Source: an uncultured Candidatus Saccharibacteria bacterium (GTDB lineage: Bacteria; Patescibacteriota; Saccharimonadia; Saccharimonadales; Saccharimonadaceae). Taken from it: a stretch of DNA of 10,862 nt. Positions within the stretch are counted from its first letter, which is position 1; each line of letters opens with the position of its first letter. The notes under the pieces were generated by a model. That model ran no database searches, had not been told where the DNA came from, and saw nothing but the letters and a program-made list of their open reading frames with translations. Where the stretch lies: assembly GCA_948571325.1 (NCBI GenBank), contig CAOZKB010000029.1:1-10862 (forward strand), written 5' to 3'. Below are positions 5,893 to 10,862 of the stretch, one piece after another. Both the position numbers and the translations under genes were made by a program.

Positions 5893-7171
5893 AATAACTG
5901 GCGAGCTCTGGGAGGTCTACATCATGTTTGTACGCATAGTCGCGATTGTCGGCGAGGATCTTTTGGTATTTTTGTGCAAGGTCGTCGCGGTTTAGCCGTT
6001 TAGCAACATCGGTGGCAAGATGATAACGCGAGGCGTGGTTAACGCTGAGCATTTGAAATGGCGTAGTAGTGCTTCCCTGCTCCTCAAAACCATGAACATG
6101 AAGGCGCTCGGAATTCGTATATTGCGAGAGGATTTGATGCAATACTGCAGGATAGCCATGAAAATTAGCGATAATCGGCTTATCTGCAGTGAAAAATTCG
6201 TCAAATTTCTTCTGCGTGAGCGGACGTTCGGCCAAACCAATATGATTATAGGACAAAGCATTGATATTTATAAAACGAAAATGCAGTTCAGGCAAATCTT
6301 GACGGAGGATTTTAAGCGCGGCGAGAGCTTCGCAGGAGACGATATCGCCCACGCCAACCAAGACGAAATCAGGATCATCGTGGGGGTTGGCTTTTTTGAT
6401 GGTTTTGACCTGGACGGTGGAGTCGTCGGAATTTGCAGAGACGGAAGGCGACTTTGGGCCGGAAATCGTCACTTCACTGCCGTCGGCAAAATCGACGATT
6501 GCGACGCCACCACTGGCGAACTGAGCGTCAGCTTGATGAGAATTGAGCCAGCGAGGTTGTTCAGTTTTATTAAATGTGGCGAGGTTGACCATATTTTTAG
6601 ACTTTGTCAGGTAGATAAAAGTGGCTTCAGCGGCGACATCATCCAGCGGGAAAAGGCAATTGGCACGGCAGCTAGGGTTGCTTAGCAAGGCGGAGATAAG
6701 CGCAGGAGATTGGTGAGTAAAGCCGTTATGATCTTGGCGCCAGCAGGTGCTGGTAGACAGAAGATTGGCGGAGGGGATGTTGGGTCGCCAACTAACCACG
6801 GCGGATTGCTGGAGAAACTTGATATGCTGAAGAATTTGTGAAGTAATAATATTAAAAAACGACTCGTAGCTAGTCATCATAGCCGATTCACCGTTCATTA
6901 AGTGGCCGACCATACAGGCGAAAAGAGTATTCTCCGAAAGCATTTCGATAATTCGGCCATTGGCAGCTTCAGGCAAATCCCAGGCTTTTTGCGGTAAATC
7001 CCAAGCGCGCGACTCAAACTCATAAATAGCATCGAGCTTATTGCTAGTGGTTTCGTCGGGAGAAAAAAGATAGAAATCGGGATGCTTAAGCATAAAATCC
7101 GACATCGCAGCGCCAATGCTACGGGCAGGTGAGAAAAATTCTTTACCTGGAGCCTTAACTTCATCAATCAT
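5891..7171 (-). CDS. phosphoketolase, C-terminal part (XFP and XFP_C domains)
   Basis: At 426 aa this is the second half of xylulose-5-phosphate/fructose-6-phosphate phosphoketolase, which uses thiamine diphosphate (TPP) and phosphate to release acetyl-phosphate. Visible are YLFSPDETTSNKL (35-45), LSE80 (likely the catalytic Glu of the family), SYESF (101-105), the active-site WRQDHNGFTHQ (144-154), and the C-terminal domain with VHGFEEQGSTTTPFQM (359-374) and the ending DVDLPELASY. The ATG at 7171 lies two bases after the stop of the first half. The segment family members usually show as EGYLLTGRHG reads VGHLMNGESA here, a departure near the active site. The start has only a distant purine-rich stretch (GGGAAGGAAA), so translation probably depends on coupling to the upstream gene. 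It should act only as a complex with the 7174-8295 product. Confidence 0.88.
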   Translation of the reverse strand: MIDEVKAPGKEFFSPARSIGAAMSDFMLKHPDFYLFSPDETTSNKLDAIYEFESRAWDLPQKAWDLPEAANGRIIEMLSENTLFACMVGHLMNGESAMMTSYESFFNIITSQILQHIKFLQQSAVVSWRPNIPSANLLSTSTCWRQDHNGFTHQSPALISALLSNPSCRANCLFPLDDVAAEATFIYLTKSKNMVNLATFNKTEQPRWLNSHQADAQFASGGVAIVDFADGSEVTISGPKSPSVSANSDDSTVQVKTIKKANPHDDPDFVLVGVGDIVSCEALAALKILRQDLPELHFRFININALSYNHIGLAERPLTQKKFDEFFTADKPIIANFHGYPAVLHQILSQYTNSERLHVHGFEEQGSTTTPFQMLSVNHASRYHLATDVAKRLNRDDLAQKYQKILADNRDYAYKHDVDLPELASY

Positions 7172-7173
7172 AA

Positions 7174-8295
7174 TTATTTAGTTTCCTTCCCTTCTTCTAT
7201 TTCGTCAATTGTAAAGCCAGTTTTTGGATTAAAAAGCTCGTCAAAGTGATAGATTTTTAGCCACTCGTCAAGCATTTTGAGCTCAGTGGGGTCAGTTTTA
7301 GCGGCTGGGAGAGGGATTTGATGGGCAAGAAAATTGCCGGCGATTTTCTGACCGTGGAGCTCTTTAGGGCCAGTGGCGCCTTTTTCGGTGCGGAGAATGA
7401 AAAATGGGTGGCGAACATCAGACGCCTCGGCGAGGGTGCGCTGGAAGGTTTTGGGATCATCGCCAGCAATCACAAATGGCGTATAGCCAAAACCGCGAAT
7501 TAGCTCGCCCAGCTCGCGTTCGGATTTGCGAGCATAAAGGGTAGGGGCAGAAATTTTGTAACCGTTGAGATGCAGGATTGGCAAAACGCGGCCATTATAG
7601 GCGTGGTTACCAAGTAGCTTAACAAGATTAAGAGAAGCAAGCGCGGTAGCGGTCTCCATTTCGCCATCGCCCAAGAGGACGGCGACGGTTTTTTCGGGAT
7701 GACCGAGAGCATAGCCGTAAGCGGCGCCAAGAGCATAACCTAATTCTCCACCCTCGCAAATCACTCCTGGAGTGATGGGGCTGGCGTGCGACGGGAAGCC
7801 GCCTGGCCAAGAGAATTGATGACAAATATAAGCGAGGCCTTTTTCGTCAAGAGAGGCCTTGGGGTCAACTTTAGCTAAATCACCATCAAGGAAAAGATTA
7901 GCTTGGAGTGCGGGGAAACCGTGTCCAGGGCCGAGAATAAAAGAGAAGTCTGGGTCGACGACAAGTTCGGTTTGAGGTTGAGTTTTGACGGCGACAGTTT
8001 TTTGGTCAAGACTGCGAAGATCGGCGATGGTAGATTTGGGTTTAAGATTAGCGACGGTGTTCTGGCCGGAAATTGAGCGGCGTTCGCTATAAAAAGCACG
8101 TAAATTAGCGTAGGCGACGTTGATACCATGACAAGTACCCCAGTGACCGAGAAGGCGAGGTTTAATATCCTCAAAAGTTAAATCATGCTCCAGCAAATAA
8201 TTGGATTGCAAAAAGAGTTGCGCCACTGTCATATAGTCACAAGCGCGAACTCGGCGCTTAATCTGTTCGCTATTCATACCTCCAAAACTGCTCAT
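7174..8295 (-). CDS. phosphoketolase, N-terminal part (XFP_N, TPP-binding domain)
   Basis: At 373 aa this matches the N-terminal domain of phosphoketolase, which binds the TPP diphosphate. Seen are IKPRLLGHWGTCHGINV (44-60, His51), ILGPGHGFPALQANLFLDG (120-138), FSWPGGFPSHASPITPG (161-177), EGGELGYALGAAYG (181-194), GDGEMETATALAS (209-221) and LHLNGYKISAPT (241-252). About 45 residues between YANL and FILGPGHG (64-119) look like an insertion relative to the compact linker usual in the family. The stop TAA (7174-7176) falls at the natural boundary before the XFP domain. Both this frame and that of the second half have stops here, so no single-base error would rejoin them. Together the halves give 799 aa, the normal full length. 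The gene starts 20 bp after grpE, at an ATG placed for a leaderless transcript. Confidence 0.9.
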   Translation of the reverse strand: MSSFGGMNSEQIKRRVRACDYMTVAQLFLQSNYLLEHDLTFEDIKPRLLGHWGTCHGINVAYANLRAFYSERRSISGQNTVANLKPKSTIADLRSLDQKTVAVKTQPQTELVVDPDFSFILGPGHGFPALQANLFLDGDLAKVDPKASLDEKGLAYICHQFSWPGGFPSHASPITPGVICEGGELGYALGAAYGYALGHPEKTVAVLLGDGEMETATALASLNLVKLLGNHAYNGRVLPILHLNGYKISAPTLYARKSERELGELIRGFGYTPFVIAGDDPKTFQRTLAEASDVRHPFFILRTEKGATGPKELHGQKIAGNFLAHQIPLPAAKTDPTELKMLDEWLKIYHFDELFNPKTGFTIDEIEEGKETK

Positions 8296-8301
8296 AGTTT
8301 A

Positions 8302-8310
8302 ATTATAGCA
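8302..8310 (-). promoter_or_regulatory. extended -10 box of the phosphoketolase genes (leaderless layout)
   Basis: The minus strand reads TGC-TATAAT (8302-8310) followed by six bases and the ATG at 8295, the same spacing as upstream of the PBP gene. It fills the 20-bp gap after grpE. No convincing -35 is seen in the grpE coding sequence. The phosphoketolase genes may therefore be transcribed separately from the heat-shock operon. Confidence 0.55.
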
Positions 8311-8315
8311 GATTA

Positions 8316-8912
8316 CTAGGAATTTTGGACTTTTACCATAGCGGCGCGAATGACAGCACCGTCGTAAAGGTAGCCAGGACGCAGAGTTTCGGCAATAACT
8401 TCGGTGTCACCGTCACCGTCAACAGAAACCGCTTCGTGGAAGTCTGGGTTAAAAGTAACACCGGGCTTGGAATTGATTTTGGTGAGTCCGAGAGCCTGCA
8501 AGGTCTTGTCAAAGCTTTTTTGCAAAGGCGAAAGTTGCTCAGGATAAGTAGAGAGAGCGCGCTCAAAATCGTCGATGAGAGGAAGGATTTTAACAATGGT
8601 AGACTGCTTGGCAATACTCATACTTTGGTTTTTTTGAAGCTCGGTTTGTTTGCGGAAATTCTCAAAATCAGCACGCGTGCGCTGAAGGTCGGAAGTTAAT
8701 TCGGTAATAGTAGCGTTGAGTTCTATCGCGTGAGAATTGGGCTGCGGCTGAGTTGATTGCTCAGCTTGAGTGGCGCCAGTAGTATTCTGCTCAACGTCTT
8801 CTCGTGGCGTGCTTTGCGATTCTTCTTGCGTCTGCGCTGTGGTGGAATCTGCGGGATGAGGATTCATGAGGGTGTCATCGGTTATCTGGGGGGATTTTTT
8901 GAATTTTGTCAT
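8316..8912 (-). CDS. grpE: GrpE, nucleotide exchange factor of DnaK
   Basis: GrpE releases ADP from the Hsp70 chaperone DnaK in the cytoplasm. The protein is 198 aa. Residues 1-60 are polar, rich in Gln, Thr, Glu and Ser, and likely disordered. A long helix or coiled coil follows (ELNATITELTSDLQRTRADFENFRKQTE, about 64-91), then the helical KILPLIDDFERAL block, and the beta-wing ends in RPGYLYDGAVIRAAMVKV (about 178-195), close to the family signature. The start at 8912 is fixed by TAAGGAG overlapping the hrcA stop. It follows hrcA by 12 bp, so the two are surely co-transcribed and heat regulated. dnaK does not follow, unlike many hrcA-grpE-dnaK clusters. Confidence 0.95.
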   Translation of the reverse strand: MTKFKKSPQITDDTLMNPHPADSTTAQTQEESQSTPREDVEQNTTGATQAEQSTQPQPNSHAIELNATITELTSDLQRTRADFENFRKQTELQKNQSMSIAKQSTIVKILPLIDDFERALSTYPEQLSPLQKSFDKTLQALGLTKINSKPGVTFNPDFHEAVSVDGDGDTEVIAETLRPGYLYDGAVIRAAMVKVQNS

Positions 8913-8920
8913 AATTATTA

Positions 8921-8927
8921 CTCCTTA
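8921..8927 (-). promoter_or_regulatory. grpE ribosome binding site overlapping the hrcA stop
   Basis: On the minus strand TAAGGAG begins with the TAA stop of hrcA (8925-8927) and lies eight bases before the grpE ATG. The arrangement suggests coupled translation of hrcA and grpE. Confidence 0.75.
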
Positions 8928-9671
8928 TTTTACTAATAATGCGGCCTCGAGAGCGTCACCAGCATAACGCACGAGCGACATAACGCGACTATAGTTCTGG
9001 CGAGTGGGGCCGAGGACACCGATGTAGCTTTGGTCGGAAAAGGGAGAGCGAAAACGACTGATTATGAGAGAGGATTGAGAAGATTTGCCGATGGGGTTTT
9101 CTTGACCAATGAAGATATTTAGAGGCTGTCCAGGGGCGGCTTCGCGAAGCCACGGTTCAAGATTATCGAGCAATTTAGCGACGGATTGGACACGCTGAGT
9201 ATCGAGAAATTCAGGTTGCGTAAAGAGGCGCGAGATGCCTGAGATATAAAGCTGCTCACCGATGGTAGCTAAGCCGAGGTTACCAGTAAGTTCGACAAGC
9301 GAATCAACAGCGCCGCGGATGGCTTGGTCAGCGCGACTCTGTGAACTAATGCGAGCTTCGAGAACATGGGAGCTACGTTCGGGTAGGGGCTGGGGAGAGA
9401 TATGTACTTCATTAGTACGATCTGAATTGAGAGATTCGGTAAGAGAATTAACATAATAACGATAACCAGCGTCCGTCGGTACGCGACCAGCAGAAGTGTG
9501 AGGCTGAGCAATGTAGCCGCTTTCTTCGAGGCGAGCCATTTCGGCGCGAATAGTGGCAGAAGAGACATCAAAAAGCTTGGCTAGAGTAACGCTACCAACC
9601 GGGGTAGCAATCTCAGCATATTCTTCGATAATAGCAAAGAGGATTTCTTCTTGTCGCTTGGTTAAACTCAT
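8925..9671 (-). CDS. hrcA: HrcA, heat-inducible transcription repressor (short form)
   Basis: HrcA binds CIRCE operators and represses chaperone genes until heat stress. The N-terminal winged helix-turn-helix is clear: LTKRQEEILFAIIEEY, then PVGSVTLAKLFDVSSATIR (24-42), EMARLEESGYIAQPHTSAGR (44-63) and VPTDAGYRYYV (64-74). The C-terminus has the family block YIGVLGPTRQNYSRVMSLVRY (216-236). At 248 aa it is about 90 residues shorter than typical HrcA proteins of about 340 aa. The missing part appears to lie in the middle, probably the inserted dimerisation domain, because both ends are intact. The ATG at 9671 gives the usual N-terminus, with only a weak GGGA upstream. A CIRCE-like operator sits at its own promoter, implying autorepression. 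grpE follows. Confidence 0.93.
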   Translation of the reverse strand: MSLTKRQEEILFAIIEEYAEIATPVGSVTLAKLFDVSSATIRAEMARLEESGYIAQPHTSAGRVPTDAGYRYYVNSLTESLNSDRTNEVHISPQPLPERSSHVLEARISSQSRADQAIRGAVDSLVELTGNLGLATIGEQLYISGISRLFTQPEFLDTQRVQSVAKLLDNLEPWLREAAPGQPLNIFIGQENPIGKSSQSSLIISRFRSPFSDQSYIGVLGPTRQNYSRVMSLVRYAGDALEAALLVK

Positions 9672-9714
9672 GTTCTAGTTCCCTATTTAGCGCATGATAT
9701 GAGCTAATAGTAAT

Positions 9715-9743
9715 ATTATAGCGAATTAGCAGTCAAAATGCAA
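9715..9743 (-). promoter_or_regulatory. promoter of the hrcA-grpE operon
   Basis: The minus strand has TATAAT at 9715-9720 and, 17 bp upstream, TTGCAT (9738-9743) as a weak -35 inside the CIRCE spacer. The leader is about 37 bases. Bound HrcA would cover the -35 region. Confidence 0.55.
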
Positions 9744-9752
9744 GACTGCTAA
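9726..9752 (-). promoter_or_regulatory. CIRCE-type operator, symmetric variant
   Basis: TTAGCAGTC-N9-GACTGCTAA matches the CIRCE consensus TTAGCACTC-N9-GAGTGCTAA in spacing and all but one base per arm, and the two changes are complementary so the palindrome is kept. The pairing extends to 11 bp per arm (9724-9734 and 9744-9754). It lies 55 bp upstream of hrcA and overlaps the promoter. It could also act as a weak stem after the FISUMP gene, but no T-tract follows. Confidence 0.85.
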
Positions 9753-9771
9753 TTTAGGAATCTGGCGGAGC

Positions 9772-10862
9772 TTAGCGGGCGAGACAACGGATTGGGAAAA
9801 CGTTGCCGCGACTGCCGGAATATGCAGGAACGATTGCATTTTCGTCAAGATAGTAATAGTTGGCAGACGTGCTGGTGTGGGTTGTGCTAGCGTTTCCCCA
9901 GTTAAAATTAACCTGTGCAATATTTTGCAAGAATCCATATACTGCATTAAACATTCCGGCACGGGTTTGATAGAGGGGCTTGCGCGTAGGGTCTTGATAG
10001 GCTGTGCCGCTGGCTCCCGTGCCAGCAACGCCGGTAAGAATTGGTGTAAGTCGTTCGCTAACGCCATTCGAAACATATTGATTAGCTTCAGGGTAGCCAT
10101 AATGGCGTAATAATTGATAATAACTTTTATTAATATCCAAGGGTAAACGATTTGACAAGTTAACGTTATCAGTAGGCAATTGCCAATTTTTGGGACAGAT
10201 ACTATTCGGAGCGTTTCTTTGAATGGGTGTGGTAACTCCTTCAGTGGAAAGGTCAGCGCTTTCGGCGGTGGCAGCGTTCCAGGAATAAAAGTTTCCTAAG
10301 AGATAGTGGGCGTCGTAGTTACCCCCGTCATTAGCGGCATTGGCATTGACAGAAAGCGGGCCGCTGTAGACTTTTGGTGTGCCGTCGAACCAGGAAAGTT
10401 GACGAACAGCACCATAAGATGTGGTGTAATTATCTTCCGTGGTACGCCAGATGCTGTCTTTTGTGACGTAGGTTGGTTGCCATTTTGTACTGCTAACATC
10501 AACAATGTCTCGACAAACTTGGTTAAGTAATTGACCAGTGCGGGCAGCAACTGTTGCTCCGCCGAGTGATGCGTTGGGATCAGACTTGGATGCCGTACTA
10601 CATAAGATACCCCGTGATGGTACAGCGAGTAGGTATTGATTAAAACTGTATGATAATACATCGTTATTCGTAACATTACTGTTGGCTGCGGGGATTTCTG
10701 TCTCCGTCTCGCTGCTAGGACTCCAACTAGCAGCAACATCAGAAGTAGTTGGTGTGAGTGGTAATGTAGCTACGCCATGTTCGTCAGTAGTAGACTTTAG
10801 ATCTAGTGCCAAATTCTGCGTCATCCAACAATTCCCATCTGCAAGCTTAGCTACCCAGTATT
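9772..10862 (-). CDS. FISUMP-domain surface protein, 5' end outside window
   Basis: This paralogue of the gene at 1-1032 reads leftwards and ends at TAA 9772-9774. The frame is open to the window edge: twelve codons (YWVAKLADGNCW) precede the internal ATG at 10824, so the start is missing. Landmarks are NCWMTQNLALDL, YDAHYLLGNFYSWNAAT, SICPKNWQLPT (the other copy has the more usual GWRLP) and the closing FPIRCLAR. Cysteines occur at NCW, GILCST, QVCRD, SICPK and IRCLAR. Apart from the shared 55-bp block its DNA is strongly diverged from the first gene, while protein landmarks remain in the same order. Surface location is inferred from the family. It ends 100 bp upstream of hrcA with only the CIRCE-like stem between. 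Confidence 0.8.
   Translation of the reverse strand, partial: YWVAKLADGNCWMTQNLALDLKSTTDEHGVATLPLTPTTSDVAASWSPSSETETEIPAANSNVTNNDVLSYSFNQYLLAVPSRGILCSTASKSDPNASLGGATVAARTGQLLNQVCRDIVDVSSTKWQPTYVTKDSIWRTTEDNYTTSYGAVRQLSWFDGTPKVYSGPLSVNANAANDGGNYDAHYLLGNFYSWNAATAESADLSTEGVTTPIQRNAPNSICPKNWQLPTDNVNLSNRLPLDINKSYYQLLRHYGYPEANQYVSNGVSERLTPILTGVAGTGASGTAYQDPTRKPLYQTRAGMFNAVYGFLQNIAQVNFNWGNASTTHTSTSANYYYLDENAIVPAYSGSRGNVFPIRCLAR
10808..10862 (-). repeat. 55-bp block shared in inverted orientation with 113-167
   Basis: Second copy of the near-identical block, with one silent difference at 10837. It continues to the window end, so its outer boundary is unknown. Confidence 0.85.

Noticed and set aside
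6020..6685. 221-aa open frame on the plus strand opposite the phosphoketolase C-terminal half
   Set aside because: The minus-strand frame carries unmistakable phosphoketolase motifs over the same span; this frame has no recognisable motif or ribosome site.
9724..9754. Intrinsic terminator of the second FISUMP gene
   Set aside because: The 11-bp stem has no T-tract after it, whereas its 9-9-9 layout and position upstream of hrcA fit a CIRCE operator.

Overview
The window looks like a chromosomal segment from a small-genome bacterium, most plausibly Candidatus Saccharibacteria (TM7, Patescibacteria/CPR). This is inferred from the gene mix and not proven: two surface proteins with a Fibrobacter-succinogenes-major-paralogue (FISUMP, TIGR02145-like) domain carrying the phrase LADGNCWMTQNLALDL, a phosphoketolase, a compact HrcA/GrpE pair and a class A penicillin-binding protein (PBP). 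UGA and UAA are both used as ordinary stops, so the UGA-to-glycine code of Gracilibacteria/Absconditabacteria is not in use. No rRNA, tRNA, CRISPR array or transposase gene was seen.

Layout. 1-1032 (+): 3' part of a FISUMP surface-protein gene. 1033-1233: intergenic region with a perfect 16-bp palindrome plus a further half-site, and an extended -10 box placed so that the next transcript would be leaderless. 1234-3921 (+): bifunctional class A PBP. 3922-4174: convergent intergenic region with a G-rich tract, a 19-bp direct repeat, a 16-bp-stem palindromic element of REP/MITE type and a possible terminator. 4175-5062 (-): membrane-anchored PIN-TRAM protein with a long basic tail. 5063-5209: divergent promoter region. 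5210-5844 (+): DUF5680-like gene broken by a one-base frameshift and followed by a good intrinsic terminator. 5891-8295 (-): phosphoketolase encoded as two adjacent genes split at a domain boundary. 8316-9671 (-): grpE and hrcA, preceded at 9726-9752 by a CIRCE-type HrcA operator with a symmetric base change. 9772-10862 (-): a second FISUMP surface-protein gene, truncated by the window end.

How it fits together. hrcA-grpE is a heat-shock operon that should be autorepressed through the CIRCE-like operator. The phosphoketolase genes follow grpE after only 20 bp and may be reached by read-through, but they also have their own extended -10 box. Phosphoketolase makes acetyl-phosphate and glyceraldehyde-3-phosphate from xylulose-5-phosphate, a sensible route in a fermentative, reduced genome. 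The two FISUMP genes face in opposite orientations at the two window ends and share a 55-bp block that is almost identical in DNA. The roughly 10.7-kb block of genes between them is therefore flanked by an inverted repeat inside surface-protein genes.

The observations most worth following are the split phosphoketolase, the variant CIRCE, the repeated TGN-TATAAT-to-ATG spacing that implies leaderless transcripts, and the inverted FISUMP pair.
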